64,000 nt of DNA from Saprospiraceae bacterium. Lineage in GTDB: Bacteria > Bacteroidota > Bacteroidia > Chitinophagales > Saprospiraceae. The stretch is from the NCBI GenBank assembly GCA_020631355.1, contig JAHDHL010000007.1, forward strand, positions 95,898 to 159,897, in the 5' to 3' direction. Every line of letters starts with the position of its first letter. Positions within the stretch are counted from its first letter, which is position 1. The notes under the pieces were generated by a model, which did not search any database, was not told the origin of the DNA, and was given only the letters and a program-made list of their open reading frames with translations. Shown piece after piece: positions 56,801-64,000 of this stretch. The position numbers were made by a program, and so were the translations under genes.

Positions 56801-58993
56801 ACTTATGATGTCTATGTGAATTACGATTGTCTAGGTACAGGTACCATTGATGATTGTATTGCTGAAGTTATCACATTCGCTACGGATTGTCCTTGTGATG
56901 AACCAACTGGTCTGACACTCGTAGATGAATCAACTGATGGTGAAGCTACTGCTTCATGGACCAACGGTGGTGCGGATGGTATATATGACCTTGAATGGGG
57001 AGCTCCTGGTTTTGCTCCCGGAACTGGTGCTGAACTAGGTTCCATTACTGGTACTACCAATACTTCAGAAACTATAACAGGCTTGATTTGTGGTGATTCA
57101 TATGATGTATATGTAAGAGATAATTGTACAGCTTTGAGTGCTTCAAGTATCTGGACAGGTCCTGCTCAAATTACCTTGGTTTGTCAAGGTGACCTTTGTG
57201 CTGAGCCAATTCCAGTAACAGGTTATTGTGAGGCATTCACAGGTACAACTATCGACCCTAATGGTAGTAACGTAAGTACTGCGGCTGGTAATGGTGCTAT
57301 CTGGTACTCATACACAGCTACTGCTGATGGTACCATCAATGTGAACTCCTGTAATGGTGGTTCTGATACACAATTGGCTGTACATAACCTCGGTGCTGCA
57401 GCAGATTGTGCGAATGCAGGTGATGCCAATACGGTATTCAATGATGATGCATGTGCCACAGGTGCAGGTAATAACTTCGCATCAGAAGTAGTTGGTTATG
57501 CTGTTACAGCTGGTAATACCTATGCCATTGAGTGGGGTGATAGATGGGATGCAGGTCCATTTGACTGGTCCATCGAGTTTACTTGTCTGGATGGTCAGGT
57601 ATCTGCTGTTTCAAGTGCTGTTACTGGTGAGACATCTGCGGATATCTCCTTTACTTCTCCTGGTGCATCCAATGTAGTTCTAGAATATGGACCTACAGGA
57701 TTCACTCCCGGAACAGGTACGGTAGTAGCTGCAGCTACATCTCCATATAGTATCACTGGTTTGACTACTTGTACGGATTATGATGTTTACATCAACTATG
57801 ACTGTCTAGGTACTGGTGCTATTGATGATTGTAAGGCTGAAATGGTATCATTCATGACAGACTGTCCTTGTGGTACTGCTAGTGTTCAACTACCTCCAAT
57901 GGGAGCAACAAGCACATTCAACTGTGTTCAGTTCTGTGAGGATGGTATGTGGACTTACTATCGTGACCCAGCTGACCCGTCTGCCTCATTGTTTGCGATT
58001 GCTTGGGACCCTCTAGGTACAGGTAATAACAATGCTGCCAAGACCGGTGCGACAGTCGTTATAGATGTTGATGCCAATGCTACAATGGTGGATGATGGAA
58101 CAGAAGCAACTTGGACCATGGCTCGTTACTGGAATGTTATTCCAAGTGCCAACCTTGTTGATCCAGTGAATGTCAAGTTCTACTATGATCCTGCTGAAAA
58201 GACTGCCATTGAGAATGCTATGAATGCAGATGGCCGTAATCCAGAAGGATTCCAGTGGTTCAAGACTACCATTGCTGACTTCGATCCCGCAATGCATGTA
58301 ACAGGACCTAATGTAACAGGTGATGCCATTGAGTTGACTCCTGCAGGTACTGGTGCTGATAATGGAATTGACTATGTCCAATTTGATGGAATCACTAGTT
58401 TCTCAGGTGGTACCGGTGCTACGGGTGTAGGACCTAATACTACTCCTGTCCCAGTGGAGTTGGTTTACTTCACAGGTTCAGCTGAGGAAAATGGTAATTT
58501 ACTAAGATGGCAAACTGCTACTGAAATCAATAACGACAGATTCGAGATTGAGGCCAGTATAGATGGTAATGAATTCAGAAAGATTGGAACGGTAGAAGGT
58601 AACGGTACAACATCCGAGGTGATGGACTACTCTTTCCTTGACCCAACCAATGCTACACTGACTTATTACAGACTGAAGCAGGTTGACCTTGATGGTACAT
58701 ATGAGTTCACCAATGTGGTTATCGTAAGAAGAAGCAATGGTGTCAGCTTAATCAATATGTATCCGAATCCATCCAAGGGACATGTGAACCTAAGCATCAA
58801 TTCTGATAAGAATACAGAAATCACCATCCAAGCTACAGATGTATTGGGTAGAGTGGTATCTGTTCAGAATTATAGCCTGAATGGCGGTAACCAAAATATT
58901 ACTTTGGATTACAACCATCTTGCGGTTGGTACTTATTATATCACAATTGATGACGGCAATAGCCAAATCATTGAGAAATGGGTTAAACACTAA
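50801..58993 (+). CDS. giant modular T9SS adhesin (2730 residues)
   Basis: Signal peptide ends at LSAQ. The mature protein is a chain of beta domains. About five PPC-like domains start at ~50877, 53490, 55262, 56226 and 57195 (hallmark NTYAIEWGDRWSN). FN3-like repeats follow in pairs (TSPYNITGLTACG; ASWTNGGGDGSYD). Three MAM-like domains (starting CTTPGA after a CPPPPP linker) and three Ig-like domains are interspersed. Gly, Thr and Ala are very frequent and Lys/Arg scarce. The last ~80 residues are a T9SS sorting domain (INMYPNPSKGHVNLSI). Cys recurs in each repeat. Likely a surface adhesin. Confidence 0.92.
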   Translation: MKKYLLSLLTLVGVFIWTTTTLSAQDDCASATQITISDYCTTITGTTINDGTGGGIGTTGGDAAWFFLEAPSSADLTVGSCNGGADTEVALHKSNAANGCTSAANPATAYNDDFCATGLGNNFASEAGFSVSATNYAYIEWGDRWSNGPHDWYITYDCSALANVSGSAPSTTEAELAFDMPVDGSDVLIEYGPAGFAQGTGTLASTSASPFTISGLTECTDYDVYYYADCLGLGTFPPTGTSCTFNNVGMETITTLCACGTPTNLVVSDAVTDNEADATWMNGGGEGNYTIEWGPTGFTPGIGASIGTFATTMTSYTITGLNCGATYEVYVKDDCPVAGGTSAYLGPISVTIDCPPPPPTGVTCTTPGAILTTVFSDEFDATAAWTGNIGGGGAWNVSTAGTPSGGTGPAAPHSGTGYIHYEGTGSTADAFIVSTAIDLTNANDAVELSFFLHAFGNNIGTFNVGVGTAAAGPFTNEFSWSGAYQTANADAFVPVGVDLTAYIGQTIFLELSHVGISGFAADIAIDALEINTCATCTPPTAAFSVAPACATNEFNIKINVSDMGDAASYDVQDSGGASLATINATGNYTVGPFASATTENITLVHDSNNACDLTSAALTYTCPPPPPAGVTCTTPGANTIAALSDEMDNSPGGWTGDLGTANGQWDNTGAGTGSGAGTGPLGPHSGSGYFFYDASGNSSNVASLVSPAIDLTSFLDAAELSFYMFAFGADVGTLNVGIGTSAAGPFTTEWTWSGQWQTAQSDAWTQVGLNLDAYVGQTIYVEFSYSGAGTSFNGDMAIDLTEVNSCISCNQPVATFNTSPDCGNNQFFIDIDVTDLGDGAPYDVNDGTSSLGTINATGVTQVGPFADGTSVDLTLVHSINSGCDLSATGLSLTCFQSCEAPTVITAGYCVDVTGVAIADGTGSGVATAGGDAAWYSIDVPATATSAVSMEVSSCGGTVDTEVAVHDIGVAPGDCANTSNASPSDDDGCNLQSTVTIPVTAGNTYAIEWGDRWSNDAQDWVVNFTCDDGQVTGVTGTATGETTADLTFTSPGTSDVVIEYGTTGFTPGTGTVVTAVTSPFNITGLSACGVYDVYVNYDCLGTGTVESCIAELVTFSTDCPCPEPTGVTAADAAVDGEITASWTNGGGDGSYDLEWGLAGFAPGTGAEIGSMTSTNTMETITGLTCDTDYDVYVRDNCAGPPAGQSIWVVATTTVICPPPPPVGVTCTTPGANSGLVFSDEADAAGGWTGDLNAGNGSWVNGAAGTPSGGTGPDGAQSGTGYFFYESSGNSSVIASLVSPAIDLSAAIDAAELSFYMHAFGPAIGTLNVGIGTSAAGPFTTVWTWSGEWQTSNADAWSHVGINADAYVGQTIYVEFSYGGTGTDFTGDLAIDLLEVNSCLNCAQPSATFTVVPDCANNQFFVDINVTDLGDGAPYDVNDGTASVGTINALGVTQVGPFADGSSQDLTLVHASDNSCDLAATGLSATCGQDCITATELTTAYCVSVTGVAILDGTGSAVATAGGDAAWFTIDVPAGIGAVTMEVSSCGGTVDTEVAVHDIGAIPGDCANTSAASPSNDDGCALQSTLSTTVTGGNTYAIEWGDRWSNDAQDWEINFTCDDGQVTGEAGTATGETTADVTFTSPGASNVVLEYGPTGFTPGTGTLVATATSPYNITGLTACGSYDVYLNYDCMNTGAIDDCIAIMTTFSTDCPCGEPTGITAVDGAVDGEATISWTNGGGDGSYDVEWGLTGFAPGTGAEAGSITATANTSETITGLTCAADYDVYVRDNCAPSATSIWAGPVTWTVACLGESCVEPLPLTIDYCINITGSSVTDGNGSQVATAGDGALWYAIDIPAGVAVDMTVSSCNSGNVDTDVAVHNGGFIPGNCVAAIDPATGESDDACGLSSEVTLSVTAGNTYFIEWGDRWTNNAFDWEVNFTCQDGQVTALTGTATGETTADVTFTSPGASDVVLEYGPTGFTPGTGTLVAAATSPYNITGLTACGTYDVYVNYDCLGTGTIDDCIAEVITFATDCPCDEPTGLTLVDESTDGEATASWTNGGADGIYDLEWGAPGFAPGTGAELGSITGTTNTSETITGLICGDSYDVYVRDNCTALSASSIWTGPAQITLVCQGDLCAEPIPVTGYCEAFTGTTIDPNGSNVSTAAGNGAIWYSYTATADGTINVNSCNGGSDTQLAVHNLGAAADCANAGDANTVFNDDACATGAGNNFASEVVGYAVTAGNTYAIEWGDRWDAGPFDWSIEFTCLDGQVSAVSSAVTGETSADISFTSPGASNVVLEYGPTGFTPGTGTVVAAATSPYSITGLTTCTDYDVYINYDCLGTGAIDDCKAEMVSFMTDCPCGTASVQLPPMGATSTFNCVQFCEDGMWTYYRDPADPSASLFAIAWDPLGTGNNNAAKTGATVVIDVDANATMVDDGTEATWTMARYWNVIPSANLVDPVNVKFYYDPAEKTAIENAMNADGRNPEGFQWFKTTIADFDPAMHVTGPNVTGDAIELTPAGTGADNGIDYVQFDGITSFSGGTGATGVGPNTTPVPVELVYFTGSAEENGNLLRWQTATEINNDRFEIEASIDGNEFRKIGTVEGNGTTSEVMDYSFLDPTNATLTYYRLKQVDLDGTYEFTNVVIVRRSNGVSLINMYPNPSKGHVNLSINSDKNTEITIQATDVLGRVVSVQNYSLNGGNQNITLDYNHLAVGTYYITIDDGNSQIIEKWVKH

Positions 58994-59019
58994 TCCTACT
59001 GATACATAAGTATTTGTAG

Positions 59020-59058
59020 AAAAGCCCTGCGGATTTCATCCGCAGGGCTTTTCCTTTT
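59020..59058 (+). terminator. terminator after the giant adhesin
   Basis: A perfect 14-pair stem (59020-59033 with 59039-59052), 5-base loop, followed by T-rich sequence, 26 bases after the stop. Confidence 0.9.
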
Positions 59059-59106
59059 CATATCTATTTTAACTACCAGAGGACATATTATTGCTATTAA
59101 TCATCA

Positions 59107-59135
59107 TTGATTATTAGCACGAATGACTATATTTG
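59107..59135 (+). promoter_or_regulatory. promoter of the second giant gene
   Basis: TTG at 59107-59109 and TATATTTG at 59128-59135, spaced 18 bases, match the Bacteroidota pattern. The leader of ~105 bases contains two small hairpins (59181-59195 and 59194-59209, sharing two bases). Confidence 0.6.
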
Positions 59136-59245
59136 ACTGTCTTTTTACACTAAACAACACTACGACGAACTTCTCGCGAAACCAATTAGGTTGGTAACCA
59201 CCCGGTTACACACCCTGAACCTATTTTTTCATAAACATTTTAATC

Positions 59246-62200
59246 ATGAAGAAAATTTTACTGTTCTTTTTTGTGATTTGTACCGTAACAGGACTTATGG
59301 CACAAACGCAAACATCAGCGACTTATACCGCTGGTGACATTCCGACGTCACTTGACGGATCTGACACCGATTACGATCCGACATGTAATGGAGCAAGCTC
59401 CACTTTGGTCGTCAATATCCCTGCCGGGGATTATGTTTTCTCTGTGGATGTATCCTATGATATGGAAGCCACAGGTGGTGCTTGGGTTTCTGAGCAAAGA
59501 ACCCAAATCTACTGTCAGGACACAGGTTTGGATGAGGGCGGATTTGTTTCTGGTACAGGTGGTGACGTATCTGCTGTAGAGAGTTATTCCCGTAACATCA
59601 ATGTTGCTAATGGCACTGATGCTGATGGTGTATTAACTTTTGAGATGCGTGCATTTCGTGTATGGGGTGGTACTGCTCCCACATGTGACCTGACATACCA
59701 GTACATCCAAAACAATAGTTGGACGGTTACCGTAAATCACGGTCCTTTACCTACTTGTTTCCCTCCATCAGACGGGACTGTATCTAACATTACAGGTACA
59801 ACTGCTGATTTCGGTCTAACCGAAAACGGTACAGCTACTGCTTGGGACTTGGAAATCGGTACTGCTGGTTTCACACCAACAGGTATGCCTAGTGCAGGTT
59901 ATGATGATGTTACTAACCCTATAACCATCACTGGACTTTCTGGTGTTACACAATATGATGTATACTACAGAGCGGATTGTGGTATGGACAATACTTCAGA
60001 TGTTTCTATCTGGGTAGGACCTGTTTCTTTCGAAACAGCTTGTGTGACTTTCACAACTTTCCCATCCATTGAGACTTTTGCTGATGGTACTACTCCTAAC
60101 TGTTGGTCAGAAAGTAGTGCTACGGGTGATACATGGTTCTATAATACAAATGCAGGATATGGTGCAGCAGCAGCTGGTGACCACACGACAGGTGGTGGTA
60201 CTAATTATGCATGGGTAGATGGTTCCAATACTATTCTTGGGGAATCTGTTGAATTATTGAGTCCTCAGTATGATATTGCATCCCTAACCAGTCCATTCAT
60301 CTCATTCTGGGTATTCTCCAACAATATAGATAATCCAGGCGATAACAACATCCTGACTGCTGAACTATGGGATGGTGCGGCATGGAATACACTTGAGACT
60401 ATCCAAGGAGACAATCCTAATTGGGTAGAATATACTTATGTGGTTAATGATGTAGTTACACTTACAGGTAGTGTGATCCAATTGAGATTCACATATACAG
60501 GAGCAGGTGAAATCAATACATTCACCAACGATATCCTTTTGGATGATGTTGCCGTAATGGAACAACCAACGTGTCTGAATATAGCTAACCAATCAGCTTC
60601 CAATATAACTGATACCTCTGCGGAGATTTCATGGATGGAAACGGGAACAGCTACAGCTTGGGATGTGGAAGTAGTTCCTGGCGGTACACCTGCTACAGGA
60701 ACGCCTACTGCCAATGATGTAAACGCTACTACATACGAATTATCTGGTTTGGATCCGGTTACTTCATACGATGTATATCTAAGAGCGGATTGTGGAATGG
60801 ATGATTCGAATGTATCAATGTGGGTTGGACCAATTTCCTTTACGACATTGTGTTCTACCTTCACCCCGGATTATCTTGAGGATTTCTCTACCATGACATT
60901 TGCTGTAGCTCCTGATTGTTGGGCTGAGGCTAACGACCAATTATTGGGTACCACTCCTCTAGTAGAGGGCGGTGCTGGTTGGACCAATGATGACTTTGGA
61001 AATGTAGTAGGTGGAGCCAATGGTACTTCCGCTAAAATCAACTTGTATAACCTCGGTGATAATGATTGGTTGTTGTCTCCAACATTCGACCTAACTGCCG
61101 GCGGTCCTTATCAAGTAGATTTTGATTTTGCCATTACTGGTTTTGCCAATACAAATGCTGCGACCCTAGGTTCTGATGATGAGGTACATTTCTTAGTATC
61201 CACTGATGGTGGTACTTCTTGGAATCCACTTCAAGTATGGACTGCTGCGGATAACGTATCCCCTACCGGCGACCATCCAACATTCGACCTAACTGCTTAT
61301 GCAGGTATGATGGTTAACTTTGCATTCTTCGGAACGGAGGGTGAAGTAGATGACCCTGAGGATAATGACATTTTTGTAGATAATTTCTTCGTAAGAAGTA
61401 TTCCTAACTGTGCTGACTTGGCATCCTCTGGTGTAGAAAATATTACATCTACTTCAGCAGATATCACCTGGGTATCTAATGGAACTGAAACTGCATGGGA
61501 TGTTGAAATCGTTGAGGCAGGTAATGCCCCTACAGGTACGCCTACTGCAAACGATGTAGGAGCTTCTCCTTATACTGCGATGGGATTGAATCCTAATACA
61601 GCATACGAAGCTTATGTGAGAGCTGATTGTGGAATGAATGACTCGGAAGTTTCCGTATGGGCGGGCCCAATACCATTCACAACACTTTGTGCTCCATTCA
61701 CTCCTGATTATTTGGAGGATTTCGCAACCATGACTTTTGCAACAGCACCTGATTGTTGGAGTGAGGCCAATGATGAGCCACTTGCGAATGGCCCTGTAGG
61801 TGGAGTAAATAGTGGTTGGGGTAATAGGAATTTCGGTAATGATGCAGCTAGTGCAAATGGTACTGCCGCAGTTATCAACCTATATAACCTGGGTGATAAT
61901 GACTGGTTGACATCTCCTGTGTTTGATTTAACCGCAGGTGGTCCTTACCAAGTAGATTTCGACTTTGCAATCACACAATACTTCAATCAAAATGCTACGA
62001 ACCTAGGTTCTGATGACGAAGTACACTTCTTGGTTACCGCTGATAATGGCGCTACCTGGACTACACTTCAGGTTTGGACAGCTGCGGATAACGTATCCCC
62101 TACTGGTGATCATCCTACATTTGACCTTACAGCATATGCTGGCATGATGGTTCAATTCACATTCTTCGCTACTGAGGGTGAAGTGGATGACCCTGAGGAT

Positions 62201-64000
62201 AATGATGTCTTTGTCGATAACTTCTATGTAAGAGCTATTCCTGCTTGTGCTGACTTGGCTTCTTCTGGGGTTGCTAACGTAGCTGCAACTACTGCTGATA
62301 TTACTTGGACAGCTAACGGTTCAGAAACAGCTTGGGATATCGAAATCGTTGAGGCAGGTAATGCCCCTACAGGTACACCTACTGCTAATGATGTAGGAGC
62401 TTCTCCTTATACTGCAATGGGATTGAATCCTAATACAGCATACGAAGCTTATGTGAGAGCGGATTGTGGAATGGACGATACAGATGTATCCGTATGGGCG
62501 GGCCCAATACCATTCACAACACTTTGTGCTGCATTCACTCCTCCATATTTGGATGATTTCACAGACATGGGCTTTGGTACAAATCCTGCGTGTTGGGATG
62601 AGGCCAATGATCAAGCTCTAGGTACTTCTCCCCTAGCCTTGGGTGACTCAGGATGGGGTTCTAGAAACTTCGGTAATGATGGTGCAGCAGCTGATAATTC
62701 TGCTGTAATCAACTTGTATAATTTGGGAGATTCAGACTGGATGTTATCCCCATTATTCGATTTATCAGCAGGTGGTCCTTACCAAGCTGAATTCGACTTT
62801 GCAATCACAGCATACTTCAATCAAAATGCTACGAACCTAGGTTCTGATGATGAAGTACACTTCTTGGTTTCTACTGATAACGGAGCAACATGGACAGCAC
62901 TTCAAGTGTGGACAGCTGCAGATAATGTAGATCCTTTGGGTGAGCACATGGTATATGATCTTTCTGCTTATGCAGGTATGATGGTTCAATTCGCATTCTA
63001 TGCTACTGAGGGTCTTGTGGATGATCCAGAAGACAATGATGTTTTTGTTGATGATTTCCAAGTACAGATGTTGGCTACTCCTTGTGTAGCTCCAACCGCT
63101 TTGGATGCTACTAATATTACTGAAACTACTGCTGACCTTGCATGGATGGCAGGTGGTGACGAAACAGTATGGTCTATTGAATACGGCCCAACTGGTTTCA
63201 CACAAGGTTCAGGAACTGTTATCAATAACTTGACTGCTACTAACTTCAGCCTTACAGGTTTGATGGGAGCTACTGATTATGATTACTACGCATGTTCTAC
63301 TTGTGGTGCACTAGAATCCTCTATGCTTATCACAGGTGCTTATGATGGTCCTCTTTCTGGTGGACATCCTAAGGGTGTAGAGCTGTATGCAATGGATGAT
63401 ATTGCTGATTTGAGTACTTATGGATTAGGTTCTGCTAATAACGGAGGTGGTACAGATGGTCAGGAATTTACATTCCCTGCAGTTTCCGTAACTGCTGGTA
63501 CATTCATTTATGTTGCTGCTGATAGTGCAGGATTCCACGACTTCTTCGGATTTGCTGCTAATTATACTGATGGTGCCATGTCAATCAATGGTGACGATGC
63601 TATCGAATTATTCAATAATGGTAACGTAGTGGATGTATTCGGTGACATCAATGTTGATGGTACTGGCCAAACTTGGGAACACCTTGATGGATGGGCATAT
63701 AGAAATGATATGACTGGTCCTGATGGAAGCATGTTTACTGATGCCAACTGGTCATACAGTGGAATCAATGTATTTGATGGTGAGACCGACAATGCAACTG
63801 CTGCAACTCCATTCCCTACCGGTACATTCACACCAGCTGCTGCACCAATGGTAGAAACAGTTTGTGCAGGTCCATTCTCATTCACAACGCTTACGCCTTG
63901 TAATGCAATGGGTGGTACGATTACAACCACTGATCCAACCACTATCTGTGTGGATGGTACGCCTGACCCAATCAACGTAACGTTGACAGGTAACATGGGT
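59246..64000 (+). CDS. giant secreted repeat protein, 5' part (runs off the window)
   Basis: The frame is open from ATG 59246 to the last base (1585 codons, no stop), so the gene continues. Signal peptide KKILLFFFVICTVTGLMAQ. An N-terminal beta domain, one FN3-like and one MAM-like domain precede three copies of a 279-residue unit. Copies run 60572-61408, 61409-62245 and 62246-63082, each exactly 837 bases. Each copy is an FN3 half (TAWDVEI..; AYVRADCGM) plus a MAM-like half (GDNDWLLSP; FDLTAYAGMMV). Another FN3-like segment and a lamin-tail-like domain (KGVELYAMDDIADLS; NGDDAIELFNNG) follow. T9SS cargo by analogy; the tail is not seen. Confidence 0.9.
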   Translation, partial: MKKILLFFFVICTVTGLMAQTQTSATYTAGDIPTSLDGSDTDYDPTCNGASSTLVVNIPAGDYVFSVDVSYDMEATGGAWVSEQRTQIYCQDTGLDEGGFVSGTGGDVSAVESYSRNINVANGTDADGVLTFEMRAFRVWGGTAPTCDLTYQYIQNNSWTVTVNHGPLPTCFPPSDGTVSNITGTTADFGLTENGTATAWDLEIGTAGFTPTGMPSAGYDDVTNPITITGLSGVTQYDVYYRADCGMDNTSDVSIWVGPVSFETACVTFTTFPSIETFADGTTPNCWSESSATGDTWFYNTNAGYGAAAAGDHTTGGGTNYAWVDGSNTILGESVELLSPQYDIASLTSPFISFWVFSNNIDNPGDNNILTAELWDGAAWNTLETIQGDNPNWVEYTYVVNDVVTLTGSVIQLRFTYTGAGEINTFTNDILLDDVAVMEQPTCLNIANQSASNITDTSAEISWMETGTATAWDVEVVPGGTPATGTPTANDVNATTYELSGLDPVTSYDVYLRADCGMDDSNVSMWVGPISFTTLCSTFTPDYLEDFSTMTFAVAPDCWAEANDQLLGTTPLVEGGAGWTNDDFGNVVGGANGTSAKINLYNLGDNDWLLSPTFDLTAGGPYQVDFDFAITGFANTNAATLGSDDEVHFLVSTDGGTSWNPLQVWTAADNVSPTGDHPTFDLTAYAGMMVNFAFFGTEGEVDDPEDNDIFVDNFFVRSIPNCADLASSGVENITSTSADITWVSNGTETAWDVEIVEAGNAPTGTPTANDVGASPYTAMGLNPNTAYEAYVRADCGMNDSEVSVWAGPIPFTTLCAPFTPDYLEDFATMTFATAPDCWSEANDEPLANGPVGGVNSGWGNRNFGNDAASANGTAAVINLYNLGDNDWLTSPVFDLTAGGPYQVDFDFAITQYFNQNATNLGSDDEVHFLVTADNGATWTTLQVWTAADNVSPTGDHPTFDLTAYAGMMVQFTFFATEGEVDDPEDNDVFVDNFYVRAIPACADLASSGVANVAATTADITWTANGSETAWDIEIVEAGNAPTGTPTANDVGASPYTAMGLNPNTAYEAYVRADCGMDDTDVSVWAGPIPFTTLCAAFTPPYLDDFTDMGFGTNPACWDEANDQALGTSPLALGDSGWGSRNFGNDGAAADNSAVINLYNLGDSDWMLSPLFDLSAGGPYQAEFDFAITAYFNQNATNLGSDDEVHFLVSTDNGATWTALQVWTAADNVDPLGEHMVYDLSAYAGMMVQFAFYATEGLVDDPEDNDVFVDDFQVQMLATPCVAPTALDATNITETTADLAWMAGGDETVWSIEYGPTGFTQGSGTVINNLTATNFSLTGLMGATDYDYYACSTCGALESSMLITGAYDGPLSGGHPKGVELYAMDDIADLSTYGLGSANNGGGTDGQEFTFPAVSVTAGTFIYVAADSAGFHDFFGFAANYTDGAMSINGDDAIELFNNGNVVDVFGDINVDGTGQTWEHLDGWAYRNDMTGPDGSMFTDANWSYSGINVFDGETDNATAATPFPTGTFTPAAAPMVETVCAGPFSFTTLTPCNAMGGTITTTDPTTICVDGTPDPINVTLTGNMG
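60572..63082 (+). repeat. three tandem 837-base units
   Basis: Equivalent Cys codons lie at 60572, 61409, 62246 and 63083, exactly 837 bases apart. Units 2 and 3 share long near-identical stretches (for example the segments after 61510 and 62347), pointing to recent duplication or gene conversion. Confidence 0.85.

Noticed and set aside
50801..63996. Many short minus-strand open frames inside the two giant genes
   Set aside because: They mirror the low-complexity, stop-poor Gly/Thr/Ala/Pro-rich coding strand; no protein-like features.

Overview
The window looks like a chromosomal piece from a gliding-type member of the Bacteroidota, most like the Saprospiria and their relatives. Three things support this: gliding genes gldA, gldF and gldG, at least five secreted proteins ending in a type IX secretion system (T9SS) C-terminal sorting domain, and several promoters with the Bacteroidota -7 element TAnnTTTG. 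Base composition is moderately AT-rich. I saw no rRNA, tRNA, insertion sequence, prophage or CRISPR array.

Layout. 1-3729: end of an alpha/beta hydrolase, a cupin, and a leftward glycolytic block (gap, pgk, a VOC protein). 3883-7714: a Nudix hydrolase and four poorly known proteins. 7787-12500: a leftward pair made of a five-heme cytochrome and an FG-GAP/ASPIC protein, both with T9SS tails. 12717-20202: a leucine-rich-repeat lipoprotein followed by a tight rightward operon of six overlapping genes (GT-A-like protein, SLOG/TIGR00725 protein, NodB-type deacetylase, tandem arylamine N-acetyltransferase-like protein, PhyH dioxygenase, minimal M20 peptidase) plus a membrane protein. This operon is the best candidate here for an undescribed biosynthetic system.

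20282-31166: a secreted protein, a pair of small membrane proteins, and a run of small-molecule enzymes (LLM flavin oxidoreductase, two SDRs, methyltransferase, SRPBCC protein, sulfotransferase, DUF1214 protein). 31252-34523: a signal peptidase I with an unusual Ser/His active-site pair, and katG. 34614-40421: a C-type-lectin T9SS protein, an HNH/NUMOD-type protein, a HYR-domain T9SS protein, a small RRM protein and a small membrane protein.

40440-45748: a leftward DUF4230 / gldG / gldF / secreted protein / gldA block. 45879-64000: a DUF547 lipoprotein, an FG-GAP/ASPIC lipoprotein, a 2730-residue modular T9SS adhesin, and a second giant repeat protein that runs off the window.

How the genes fit together: GldA/F/G belong to the gliding apparatus that usually accompanies T9SS. 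The large repeat proteins, lectin-like protein and multiheme cytochrome are probable T9SS cargo, exposed at the surface or released. Signal peptidase would remove their N-terminal signals. The two enzyme-rich sections (13540-19562 and 23051-31166) look like specialised metabolism; their products cannot be named from sequence alone.
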